Origin: an uncultured Clostridia bacterium
Lineage (GTDB): Bacteria; Bacillota; Clostridia; TANB77; CAG-508
Assembly: GCA_949118805.1 (NCBI GenBank)
Contig: CASAUJ010000042.1
Coordinates: forward strand, 1 to 12,402
Length of the DNA: 12,402 nt
Direction of reading: 5' to 3'
Shown here: in pieces, positions 1-6,046 of the stretch
How positions within the stretch are numbered: position 1 is the first letter of the stretch
Layout: every line of letters begins with the position of its first letter
The notes under the pieces: generated by a model
The model's database searches: none
What the model was told of the DNA's origin: nothing
The model's input: only the letters and a program-made list of their open reading frames with translations
Program-made: the position numbers and the translations under genes

Positions 1-208
1 GACAAATATTGTTGTAACATCTTACCCAGCACCATAAAGGATATTTAATATGAGTCGGATTTTTAAATCTATCATTCATTTTTTCTAAAACCCAAGAATA
101 AGTGGCACCAACTTTTTCTAGATTTATTTTAGATTCATCACATTCCAGATAGCCTTTATTTACTAAATCTTTTAATGCTTCCATCGATTGAAATGTTACT
201 AATTTCAT
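1..208 (-). CDS. DUF3841-family protein, N-terminal part only
   Basis: Partial gene running off the left edge; 69 residues are readable from the ATG at 208. The start reads MKLVTFQSMEALKDLVNKGY, followed by Y-S-W-V around residues 37-40 and a Trp-rich stretch (YPLWCW, residues 56-61). This spacing of an N-terminal 'MKLxTxQ', a middle 'YxWxxxxM' and a 'YPxWxW' segment fits my recollection of the DUF3841 family, small cytosolic proteins of unknown function. Only a weak purine-rich stretch (AAGAAGAAAAG) precedes the start. The ASCH gene lies upstream on the same strand across about 210 bases. The family call rests on motif recall from a third or so of the protein; function is unknown. Confidence 0.7.
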   Translation of the reverse strand, partial: MKLVTFQSMEALKDLVNKGYLECDESKINLEKVGATYSWVLEKMNDRFKNPTHIKYPLWCWVRCYNNIC

Positions 209-289
209 TTATTCTTTTCTTCTTTCTAATTATTAAAATATGTAAAAACTTTTTTTATTTAAGTTTTCTTTATTTGTAAAGATTGAAAG

Positions 290-305
290 GATTTTTGCAA
301 AAATC
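290..305. repeat. 16-bp perfect palindrome flanked by GATTGA direct repeats
   Basis: GATTTTTGCAAAAATC is self-complementary over all 16 bases. A GATTGA copy sits on each side (281-286 and 307-312). It lies in the 209-418 spacer between the ASCH gene and the DUF3841 gene, where no gene is supported. It could be a weak hairpin or a dimeric regulator site, but AT-rich palindromes of this size also arise by chance. The same spacer holds a weaker inverted repeat, AAAACTT/AAGTTTT at 244-265, without a convincing U-tract. Confidence 0.4.
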
Positions 306-418
306 TGATTGATAAAAAATACTCTTGTACAGTTTTTGCTAACTCTTAAAACATCTATCATCGTTTTACTGAATGGAAAAATCAAAACGCTTTATTAAAT
401 TTTCTATTTCTTTATTTT

Positions 419-805
419 TTAATAATCATAATCCCAAAGACTTAGTTTGCCATTTATTTCAATTGGATCTATTTTTTCAACATTTTCTAATTGGAAGCCA
501 TACCCGTCCCAATCATCTTTATTAATTAATCCTTTATATACAATAGGATCTTTTTCTATTAATATACTTCTTAAATGGTCATCCACTTTCACGCAATTTG
601 TTATTGTTGCTTTGGCAATAATTTGTCCTGTAGGATAATCTAAGTGCAAATGTTTGAATCTTTCTAGCGCTTTTTTATCGATGCTTTTACCAGCGTGTAT
701 TAAAATCTCGCCTCGATATTTAGTTTTCCAAGTTCTAAATTCATATTTTTTATAGCCTTCTAAAATTAATGTTGCCCAAGGTTGTTTTATTGTAATTACT
801 TTCAT
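419..805 (-). CDS. ASCH-domain protein
   Basis: A 128-residue protein that is a single ASCH domain (a PUA-like beta barrel thought to bind RNA or nucleotides). The N-terminus carries the family hallmarks: IKQPWATLIL (residues 6-15), then G17-x-K-K-x-E-x-R, then YRGEILIHA (30-38). A glycine-containing 'GQIIAKATI' strand follows, and a 'WDGYGF' segment near the end matches the usual 'y.w.l' strand. I start at the ATG at 805 because GGAGG lies 5 bases before it; a GTG 12 bases upstream would place the ribosome site inside the gene. The exact role is unknown. The relative YqfB hydrolyses N4-acetylcytidine, but this protein is longer and from another subfamily, so that activity should not be transferred. 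Confidence 0.85.
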   Translation of the reverse strand: MKVITIKQPWATLILEGYKKYEFRTWKTKYRGEILIHAGKSIDKKALERFKHLHLDYPTGQIIAKATITNCVKVDDHLRSILIEKDPIVYKGLINKDDWDGYGFQLENVEKIDPIEINGKLSLWDYDY

Positions 806-890
806 CTTATCCTCCACAAATTAACAATCATTTTGTAATTAGCTTTATTTTTTACGGTGTTAATGTTATTAATGATTTATCTATTCTTTT

Positions 891-1403
891 TTAGAAAAAG
901 ACTTCATGATGTTTTTTTTCGTCTTGGGGTAATCCTAATTTTAAGCAAAGTTTTGGACTAGCTACAATTTGAGAGTCCACTACATATCTAGGAACAAATA
1001 AGTATTTTTCTCTTCCAAATTTTTGGTGAAATTTACCAATAGGATATTCATACATAGACATTGGTATAATATTGATAGCATCTGGATTTTCTGCTATAAA
1101 TTCATAACAACTATCATCAACAAATTCAAATTCGGCAATTATAAGAGCTCCTTTATTTAGATAGTGATTTGCTTGTTTTTTCACTTCGTTTTTTTCGGCA
1201 TACATACAATTTATTTTGGAAAAATTTTTCTCTAATTTAGGAATCAATTCTAAATTATAATGATAATCTTGAAATTCTTTAGAGTAATGTTGAGATTTTT
1301 CAAACAAGATTGCTTCTAATTCTACATCTTCGTTTTCACAAAGTTTTTCTAAGTATTTTATGTGTCTCCAAGGTCTGGCTGACATTAAAACTATTTTTTT
1401 CAT
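891..1403 (-). CDS. Unrecognised 170-residue cytosolic protein
   Basis: I do not recognise this gene. The N-terminus MKKIVLMSARPWRHIKYLEK looks like a first beta strand and turn of an alpha/beta (Rossmann-like) fold. The rest alternates charged helices with short hydrophobic strands (ALIIAEFEF, AINIIPMSMYEYP). There is no signal peptide or membrane segment. The C-terminus ends in a His/Lys-rich tail (DEKKHHEVFF). The start at 1403 is preferred over an ATG 18 bases upstream because AGGAG lies 8 bases before it. It follows lepB by 52 bases with no clear terminator or strong promoter between them, so co-transcription from the lepB promoter is plausible. The stop codon sits in the loop of an all-AT 7-bp inverted repeat (TCTTTTT/AAAAAGA) that lacks a U-tract. 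Confidence 0.8.
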   Translation of the reverse strand: MKKIVLMSARPWRHIKYLEKLCENEDVELEAILFEKSQHYSKEFQDYHYNLELIPKLEKNFSKINCMYAEKNEVKKQANHYLNKGALIIAEFEFVDDSCYEFIAENPDAINIIPMSMYEYPIGKFHQKFGREKYLFVPRYVVDSQIVASPKLCLKLGLPQDEKKHHEVFF

Positions 1404-1455
1404 AATTCTTTCTCCTAACATTTTACTGTCGTCTCCCTTTGTTATTCCTTACTTG

Positions 1456-1938
1456 TTATTGGTTTTTTATTTTACCAAATTTTGAAAACGGATATAAGAT
1501 AAAATTGGTTGTGCCTTCAATTTGCTCTTTTTTAATTGGACCTATTTTTCGACTATCTAACGATACTAAACGATTATCTCCCATAAGAAAATATTCATTT
1601 TCTGCCAAAGTTATTTTTGGAAAGTCTTCTGTTTCTCCAAAAGCAAAAGTGTCTTCAATCACTTCATCGTTTAAATAAATTTCTCCATTTCGGCACTCAA
1701 TACTCTCTCCTGGAAAAGCATATAATCTTTTGATTAAGGTATCTTCTTTTGTCTTAGCTACGACGATATCATACCTTTCTAAATTTCCTAATTTCCATAG
1801 TAACATTATTTCTTTTCCATCTAAAGTATTGTACATACTAGAGCCATTTACTTTAATTGGAGTTATAATAAAACTACGAACAAATATTACTACAATTAAA
1901 ATAATAGCATAAGGAAGTAAGTCTTTTATCCATTTCAT
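1456..1938 (-). CDS. lepB: Type I signal peptidase
   Basis: A membrane-anchored Ser/Lys protease that removes signal peptides from Sec-exported proteins on the outer face of the membrane. The 160-residue protein has one N-terminal membrane segment (about 8-25), then the nucleophile box NGSSMYNTL with Ser34, the general-base segment LIKRLYAFPGE with Lys70, and the C-terminal box MGDNRLVSLDSRKIG. Length is typical of the small Gram-positive Sip-type enzymes. The residues after the catalytic Ser-Met are Y-N-T where most family members have x-P-T, a small departure. I start at the ATG at 1938 (AGAGGA upstream). A longer frame reaching 1998 runs back through a near-perfect promoter, so it is unlikely to be translated. 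Likely substrates here include DUF2207 and other exported proteins. Confidence 0.95.
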   Translation of the reverse strand: MKWIKDLLPYAIILIVVIFVRSFIITPIKVNGSSMYNTLDGKEIMLLWKLGNLERYDIVVAKTKEDTLIKRLYAFPGESIECRNGEIYLNDEVIEDTFAFGETEDFPKITLAENEYFLMGDNRLVSLDSRKIGPIKKEQIEGTTNFILYPFSKFGKIKNQ

Positions 1939-1959
1939 AATTATCCTCTTTTCAATGAT

Positions 1960-1988
1960 ATTATAACTTATTTTTGTTAGTTTGACAA
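1960..1988 (-). promoter_or_regulatory. Sigma-A promoter for lepB
   Basis: On the minus strand TTGTCA (1983-1988) is followed by a 17-base spacer and a perfect TATAAT (1960-1965). Transcription would begin near 1953, about 15 bases before the lepB start codon. It lies just after the rplS terminator, so lepB is separated from rplS transcription. Confidence 0.85.
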
Positions 1989-2000
1989 AGTTCTTCATTT

Positions 2001-2029
2001 AAAAAAATTAGGATTTCTTTTCCTAATTT
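2001..2029 (-). terminator. Intrinsic terminator of rplS, containing its stop codon
   Basis: Minus strand: AAATTAGGA, a 7-base A-rich loop, then TCCTAATTT running into seven Ts. The 9-bp stem is perfect. The rplS stop (TAG at 2023-2025) lies within the 5' arm, so the end of the coding region doubles as half of the terminator. Confidence 0.88.
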
Positions 2030-2364
2030 CTTTCTTTAACTTTGTATTCTTTACGCATTCCTTTAATGAAGTTAAGTTTAGCACGACGAACCATACCTTT
2101 TTTCACAACAACAATAGAATCAATGGTTGGAGCATTTACTGGAAATACTCTTGTTACACCAATGCCTCCACTTTTCTTACGAACAGTAAATGTTTCTGAA
2201 ATGCTTCCGCCTTTTTTGGCAATTACTAAACCTTCAAAGGCTTGGATTCTTTCTTTTTTTCCTTCTTTTACCCATACATTTACACGTACTGTGTCCCCTA
2301 CACGAAATTCAGGAACATCTGGGCGAATATGCTTTTTGTTAATTTTGTCTACGAGATTAGTCAT
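2023..2364 (-). CDS. rplS: 50S ribosomal protein L19
   Basis: Component of the large ribosomal subunit at the 30S-50S interface. The 113-residue length is typical. Family signatures run throughout: F-R-V-G-D-T-V-R-V near 20-30, E-G-K-K-E-R-I-Q-A-F-E-G, the VRKKSGGIGVTRVFP segment, and the C-terminal VRRAKLNFI...RKEYKVKE. The start ATG at 2364 has AAGGAAA upstream. In many Firmicutes rplS is the last gene of an rpsP-rimM-trmD-rplS operon. Here it sits downstream of trmD but behind an extra gene and its own promoter, so it can be expressed independently. A terminator ends the transcript at its stop codon. Confidence 0.98.
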   Translation of the reverse strand: MTNLVDKINKKHIRPDVPEFRVGDTVRVNVWVKEGKKERIQAFEGLVIAKKGGSISETFTVRKKSGGIGVTRVFPVNAPTIDSIVVVKKGMVRRAKLNFIKGMRKEYKVKERN

Positions 2365-2394
2365 TTAATCATTTCCTTTCTTTATTTTCTCTAT

Positions 2395-2420
2395 AATCAT
2401 GAAACTCATTTCAGCGGATT
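2395..2420 (-). promoter_or_regulatory. Structured rplS 5' leader hairpin (possible L19 leader)
   Basis: In the roughly 70-base untranslated leader of rplS the minus strand reads AATC-CGC-TGAAA-TGAG-TTTCA-T-GATT. That is a two-part stem (AATC/GATT and TGAAA/TTTCA) with an asymmetric internal loop (CGC against T) and a TGAG tetraloop. L19 autoregulatory leaders are known in low-GC Gram-positives and are short, bulged hairpins in this position. I see the position and the structure but cannot match it to a covariance model by eye. Confidence 0.45.
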
Positions 2421-2441
2421 AAAGATTTAAAAAGCTATTTT

Positions 2442-2471
2442 AGTATAACATAAAATGTTTTTTCTTGACAA
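2442..2471 (-). promoter_or_regulatory. Extended -10 promoter for rplS
   Basis: TTGTCA (2466-2471), an 18-base spacer, then TATACT (2442-2447) preceded by TGT, which makes a TGn extended -10. The start site would be near 2435, giving a leader of about 70 bases. Confidence 0.82.
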
Positions 2472-2484
2472 CACTTTTTTATTG

Positions 2485-2952
2485 TTATCGTCCTCTACCT
2501 TTTTCTTCTTGGTAATCCATTGCTGTATTCATTTGTTCCATCATAATATTTGTTCTAATTTCTAATAGTTTTTGTCTTAATTTGTTATCTAATAACCAAC
2601 ATTTTTTCAGTAATTGATCTAATTCTTTCTTTTGTAAATCTTTTTCATATTTTCGTTCTAACATACTTGCTGTTTTCGTTACTTCATTTAAAGCTATGAC
2701 ACAATCTGAGGCAGTAGAACTGCTTGATTCAGTTACATCAAATACCATCGCTACCAATTTACGAAAAGCTCGATTAAATTGTTTTTGAATCATTTCTTTT
2801 TTGATTTGGTCTTCGACAATTGTTACTTCGGATACGTCTATTAAAGAGGGATGTTTTTTTAATTTAGGTTTTAGTTGTAATCCTTCCAAAGGGTTCGGCG
2901 GATTTTTGATTTTCTTTTTTTTCTTATCTTTTTGTAATGAAAAGTTACTCAT
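2485..2952 (-). CDS. Unrecognised Lys-rich helical protein between trmD and rplS
   Basis: I do not recognise this 155-residue protein. It opens with a very basic, probably disordered segment (KDKKKKKIKNPPNP, about 8-21). From about residue 50 to the end it is predicted helical, rich in K, E, Q, L and M, with a Ser-rich turn (TESSSSTAS). There is no membrane segment or signal peptide. The basic tail suggests nucleic-acid or ribosome binding, but that is inference. It overlaps the end of trmD by 8 bases, so it is translationally coupled to the operon. I prefer the ATG at 2952, 8 bases after GGAG; the ATG at 2958 is only 2 bases from it. The gene is unusual because rplS commonly follows trmD directly. 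Confidence 0.85.
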   Translation of the reverse strand: MSNFSLQKDKKKKKIKNPPNPLEGLQLKPKLKKHPSLIDVSEVTIVEDQIKKEMIQKQFNRAFRKLVAMVFDVTESSSSTASDCVIALNEVTKTASMLERKYEKDLQKKELDQLLKKCWLLDNKLRQKLLEIRTNIMMEQMNTAMDYQEEKGRGR

Positions 2953-3622
2953 TTTCATCTCTCCTTAAAAGGTCTTCACGCCTCTTTTTTGTTCTTTCTT
3001 CTTGCATTTGTTTTCGCCATAGTGCTATTTTGGCATGGTCTCCACTGATTAAAACATCGGGAACTTTTTGACCTCGATATTCATATGGCTTGGTATATGT
3101 AGGATAGTCTAAAAGATTATTTTGAAAAGATTCATTTTTATAAGACTCTTCTTTTATTACCCCATCAATTAAACGAATCACACTATCTGATATAACCATG
3201 GCAGGCAATTCACCACCAGTTAAAACATAATCCCCGATAGATAATTCTTCATCGACATAATCACGAATTCGTTCATCAAATCCTTCATAATGTCCACAAA
3301 CTAGGATAATATGAGTCTCTTTTTTTAAACTTTCTGCTTTTTTTTGGGTAAAAGGTTTTCCTTGAGGACACATTAATATTACTTTAGAATTCTTTTTTTT
3401 CACAGATTCTATAGCATCTATCAAAGGCTCACATCTTAAAACCATTCCACCACCACCACCATATGGTGTATCATCCACTTGTTGATTGGAAAGCTTTGAA
3501 AAATCACGAAAATTAATTAAATTAATCTGAACTAATTCTTTTTGAATTGCTCGGTGAACGATAGATTCTTTTAAAAAACCATCAAACATTCCTGGAAATA
3601 ATGTTAATATATCAATTTTCAT
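2945..3622 (-). CDS. trmD: tRNA (guanine-37-N1) methyltransferase
   Basis: Methylates N1 of G37 in tRNAs reading CNN/GGN-type codons, which prevents +1 frameshifts. The 225-residue SPOUT enzyme shows MKIDILTLFPGMF at the start, DDTPYGGGGGMVL (50-62), GHYEGFDERI (110-119), and the knotted SAM site SIGDYVLTGGELP (128-140). The likely catalytic Asp172 lies in LLDYPTYTKP. The RGQ.VPDVL.SGDH segment near the C-terminus is also conserved, and family length is normal. Its ATG overlaps the rimM TGA (ATGA), and its own stop overlaps the next gene by 8 bases. The pairing with rimM is standard in bacteria. Confidence 0.98.
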   Translation of the reverse strand: MKIDILTLFPGMFDGFLKESIVHRAIQKELVQINLINFRDFSKLSNQQVDDTPYGGGGGMVLRCEPLIDAIESVKKKNSKVILMCPQGKPFTQKKAESLKKETHIILVCGHYEGFDERIRDYVDEELSIGDYVLTGGELPAMVISDSVIRLIDGVIKEESYKNESFQNNLLDYPTYTKPYEYRGQKVPDVLISGDHAKIALWRKQMQEERTKKRREDLLRRDENE

Positions 3623-4119
3623 ATAATCAACCCTTGAATATTTTGCCCTACTATTCTCTTTTTTTCTATATTTACTTCTTTAATAAAAAATTCATTTTTA
3701 GGAATATAAAAAATTTTTCCATCTAGTGTTTGGGCTTTTAATAAAATATTGGCTTTATTATACACAATTTCTTCTACTTGTCCAATTATTTTATCATTAA
3801 AGACAATTTGACAATTAAGTAATTCTTCTAAAACATAGTCATGTTTTGATAAATTAAGATCCTCTTTTTTAATATACACTTTGTGATTTAGGTATTTTAA
3901 AACTTCATTTATATTGGTATAACCTTTCAAAGTAATCATATCAAAATTCTTATGAGTTCGATATGTCTCTATCGTTTCAGATAATTTTTCTACTCCGATA
4001 AAAATTGGAAAACCTTCTTTAAAAACTAGCTCTTTTTTGTCAAAGTCGCTCATCATACGTAGTTCTCCTTTTATGCCATGGGTATTGACAATTTTCCCAA
4101 GATATAAATATTCTTTCAT
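3619..4119 (-). CDS. rimM: 16S rRNA processing / 30S maturation factor RimM
   Basis: Assists late assembly of the 30S head and binds ribosomal protein S19. The 166-residue protein has the usual two parts. The N-terminal RimM barrel begins LGKIVNTHGIKGELRM with the conserved G-x-x-x-x-x-H-G-x-x-G-E-x-R pattern. A C-terminal PRC-barrel starts near residue 95 (ELLNCQIVFNDKIIGQVEEI). It starts in an ATGA overlap with the methyltransferase upstream, with GAGGGG 5 bases before the ATG, and ends in an ATGA overlap with trmD. Canonical neighbours rpsP and a KH-domain gene are not present upstream. Confidence 0.95.
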   Translation of the reverse strand: MKEYLYLGKIVNTHGIKGELRMMSDFDKKELVFKEGFPIFIGVEKLSETIETYRTHKNFDMITLKGYTNINEVLKYLNHKVYIKKEDLNLSKHDYVLEELLNCQIVFNDKIIGQVEEIVYNKANILLKAQTLDGKIFYIPKNEFFIKEVNIEKKRIVGQNIQGLII

Positions 4120-4856
4120 GAAATCCCCTCTTTTTTGTGCATCTCATAAAAAATAATACTTGCGCAAACACCAGCGTTTAAACTTTCGCATTGATTCATC
4201 ATAGGAATGTAGATTAATTTATCACAATCTTGTTGTAAAGCAGGATTCATTCCTCTACCTTCATTGCCTATGATGATAGCACTTTTTGATGAAAAAGATA
4301 TGTCTTTTAAACTTTGACCATTTTGAACATTAGTTCCATAGATACAGTAACCTTGTTGTTTTAATGTTTTACAATACTCAGCAATATTTCCTCTTAATAT
4401 ATTTAGGTGGAATATCATTCCTTCACTAGCACGCAAGACTTTTTCGTTGTACATATCCACTGTATTGTCACTTAAAATTATGGTATCAATTTGAAAGGCA
4501 ACCGCACTTCTTATGATAGTACCTAAATTTCCAGGGTCTTGAATATCATCTAATAAACAAACGTTACCATTGATGTTCTTTTTTATAGCTTTTTTACAAA
4601 TTGCAATTACTTTTGGGATGCTCTGCTGTTTTGAAAGTTTTTTCATAATATTTTCTGTTACTTCATAATATGGGATATTTTCTTCTTTAAATTCTTCTGT
4701 CAACGCAATAATTTCTAAGACTTGTTGCGTTTTTAGGGCTTCTTTGAGTAAATGATCTCCTTCAATGATAAAATGAGAGGTTTGATCACGATATTTTTTT
4801 TCTTTTAATTTATTCCATTCTTTTACTTTAGCATTTTGTATTGATTCTATTTTCAT
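4116..4856 (-). CDS. TrmH/SpoU-family RNA 2'-O-ribose methyltransferase
   Basis: A 246-residue SPOUT methyltransferase that transfers a methyl from S-adenosylmethionine to a ribose 2'-OH of rRNA or tRNA. An N-terminal substrate-binding domain (about 1-90, with HFIIEGDHLLKEAL at 28-41) precedes the knotted catalytic domain. Motif 1 is DIQDPGNLGTIIRSA (104-118) with the conserved Asn and Arg, motif 2 is IIGNEGRGM (195-203), and motif 3 is IPM...ESLNAGVCASI (217-234). The layout matches the RlmB/YsgA-type branch, but the target nucleotide cannot be read from sequence, so I give no symbol. It begins one base from the stop of the upstream metalloprotease gene and its stop overlaps rimM (ATGA), placing it in the RNA-maturation operon. 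Confidence 0.93.
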   Translation of the reverse strand: MKIESIQNAKVKEWNKLKEKKYRDQTSHFIIEGDHLLKEALKTQQVLEIIALTEEFKEENIPYYEVTENIMKKLSKQQSIPKVIAICKKAIKKNINGNVCLLDDIQDPGNLGTIIRSAVAFQIDTIILSDNTVDMYNEKVLRASEGMIFHLNILRGNIAEYCKTLKQQGYCIYGTNVQNGQSLKDISFSSKSAIIIGNEGRGMNPALQQDCDKLIYIPMMNQCESLNAGVCASIIFYEMHKKEGIS

Positions 4857-4857
4857 A

Positions 4858-5490
4858 CTAGCCTCTCAATCTTTTTCGTGCTTCTTTATATTTAGGATAA
4901 TATTCTTCTACATGTCTCCAAAAAGCTGGACTATGATTTGCCTCATAAAAATGACATAGTTCATGAATAATAACATAATCTAATAAATCTAATTCTTTTT
5001 TTAGTAATTCACTATTTAATGTAATGGTATTGTTTCCACGATTATTCACGCCCCAACGCGTTTTCATATTTCTAATTTTTAAAGTAAATCTCGGAATATT
5101 AGGAAAATAAGGAATAATGCGGTCTATTTCATTTTGAAAAATACGAACACACTCTGCTTGATAAAATTTTGCTAATACTTTTTCGTCTTTTGCCATAATT
5201 TTATTTTCATCAAAATATGGTTTTGTAGTGACTTTATCAAAGCAAAACTCATAAGGTATTCCTAAATAATAAAAATAATTATTTTGCTCTTGTTCACGCT
5301 TTTTTTGACTCTGCATTTTTAATAATTGCTTTTCATTATTAGATAAAATTTTTTTAATTTCGGTAAGGGTAACCCACTTGTTACAAGTAATAATTAAAGT
5401 ATTGACGTTTGCAAATCGCATGTATAAGTTCTTGTTATTTTTTTTTATAATCTGTAATTCAATGGGGACGCCATTTAAAAGATATTCCAT
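4858..5490 (-). CDS. YgjP-like zinc metallopeptidase (DUF45/M48-like)
   Basis: A 210-residue YgjP/SprT-like metal-dependent hydrolase. The zinc motif HELCH (176-180) is followed by NHSPAFW (185-191), as in the family's HExxH...NHSxxFW pattern with a third His. The preceding MKTRWGVNN (142-150) corresponds to the family's RWGSC segment, here with V-N-N in place of S-C-S/x. The N-terminus holds the typical beta-rich domain (VPIELQIIKKNNKNLYMRF). There is no signal peptide, so it is cytosolic. It is first gene of a five-gene operon with rRNA/tRNA enzymes. The physiological substrate of this family is not known to me. The start at 5490 has GGTGG upstream. Confidence 0.92.
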   Translation of the reverse strand: MEYLLNGVPIELQIIKKNNKNLYMRFANVNTLIITCNKWVTLTEIKKILSNNEKQLLKMQSQKKREQEQNNYFYYLGIPYEFCFDKVTTKPYFDENKIMAKDEKVLAKFYQAECVRIFQNEIDRIIPYFPNIPRFTLKIRNMKTRWGVNNRGNNTITLNSELLKKELDLLDYVIIHELCHFYEANHSPAFWRHVEEYYPKYKEARKRLRG

Positions 5491-5507
5491 AAAACCACCA
5501 TATTTTT

Positions 5508-5516
5508 ATTTTAGCA
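5508..5516 (-). promoter_or_regulatory. Candidate extended -10 promoter for the metalloprotease-trmD operon
   Basis: Minus strand TGC-TAAAAT, an extended -10, lies about 20 bases before the first start codon and just after the mscL terminator. No good -35 is present at 16-18 bases (it is a T-run). This is the only promoter-like element in the short gap, so it is plausible but weak. Confidence 0.45.
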
Positions 5517-5529
5517 TAAAGTGAAGTTT

Positions 5530-5563
5530 AAAAAAAGAAGCCTATTTGGGGGCTTTTTCTTTA
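5530..5563 (-). terminator. Intrinsic terminator of mscL, containing its stop codon
   Basis: Minus strand AAGCC, loop CCCAAATA, GGCTT, extended by an imperfect A-rich/T-rich stem and ending in a run of seven Ts. The mscL stop TAG (5542-5544) straddles the loop and the start of the 3' arm. The plus strand also ends in a T-rich tract, so it may act in both directions, but no plus-strand gene approaches it. Confidence 0.85.
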
Positions 5564-5988
5564 GAATCTCTTTTTTTTGGAGTTTTCTTTACGGCCTTCG
5601 TATCTTTTTTAGATAATAGATCACGAATTTCTTCTAATAATATTACTTCTTCTTTTTTAATTGGAGGTTTCGGTGCTTCTTCTTTCATTTCTTTTTTTCC
5701 GACAGACATCAATTTGTTTAAAACTTTAATTAGTATAAATATGCAAAAAGCAAGAATTAAAAAGTCTATGATACTTTGGATAAATAACCCATAATTTATG
5801 GTAGCATCTTTTATATTAATGGAAAGACCACTAAAGTCGATTCCTCCTAAAAAAATTCCTAGAATGGGGGTCAAGATATTATTTACTAGAGAGGTTACGA
5901 TGCTAGAAAAAGCTCCTCCAACAATAACTCCAACCGCAAGGTCCATTACATTTCCTCGTTTAATAAACTCTTTAAATTCTTTTATCAT
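5542..5988 (-). CDS. mscL: Large-conductance mechanosensitive channel
   Basis: Pentameric inner-membrane safety valve that opens on osmotic downshock. The 148-residue protein begins with the amphipathic MIKEFKEFIKRGNVMDLAVGV and has TM1 at about 15-45 (with GVIVGGAFSSIVTSLVNNI, the Gly-rich constriction helix), a short periplasmic-side loop (46-65), and TM2 at about 66-93. A C-terminal cytoplasmic helix carries VILLEEIRDLL (116-126). The tail beyond this helix is longer than usual and Lys/Pro-rich (residues 127-148), probably disordered. GGTGAG precedes the ATG. It is a single-gene unit with its own terminator. Confidence 0.97.
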   Translation of the reverse strand: MIKEFKEFIKRGNVMDLAVGVIVGGAFSSIVTSLVNNILTPILGIFLGGIDFSGLSINIKDATINYGLFIQSIIDFLILAFCIFILIKVLNKLMSVGKKEMKEEAPKPPIKKEEVILLEEIRDLLSKKDTKAVKKTPKKRDSKEKAPK

Positions 5989-6006
5989 AAAAACTCACCT
6001 ACATTT

Positions 6007-6035
6007 ATTTTATCTCACAGAAATTATTTCTACAA
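6007..6035 (-). promoter_or_regulatory. Weak candidate promoter for mscL
   Basis: TTGTAG (6030-6035), a 17-base spacer, and TAAAAT (6007-6012) end 18 bases before the mscL ATG. Only the TTG half of the -35 matches consensus. A 13-base inverted repeat (AGAAATTATTTCT, 6019-6031) sits in the spacer. Confidence 0.38.
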
Positions 6036-6046
6036 GAAAAATCGTT

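Noticed and set aside
233..361. A 42-codon minus-strand frame in the spacer between the ASCH and DUF3841 genes
   Set aside because: No ribosome site, very AT-driven composition (Phe, Ile, Lys, Asn), and it spans the palindrome; likely chance.
884..900. TCTTTTT/AAAAAGA inverted repeat at the end of the 170-residue protein gene
   Set aside because: All A-T stem with a 3-base loop and no following U-tract, so not called as a terminator.
447..2430. Plus-strand frames opposite the ASCH, lepB and rplS genes
   Set aside because: They are antisense shadows of well-supported genes, without ribosome sites or recognisable protein features.
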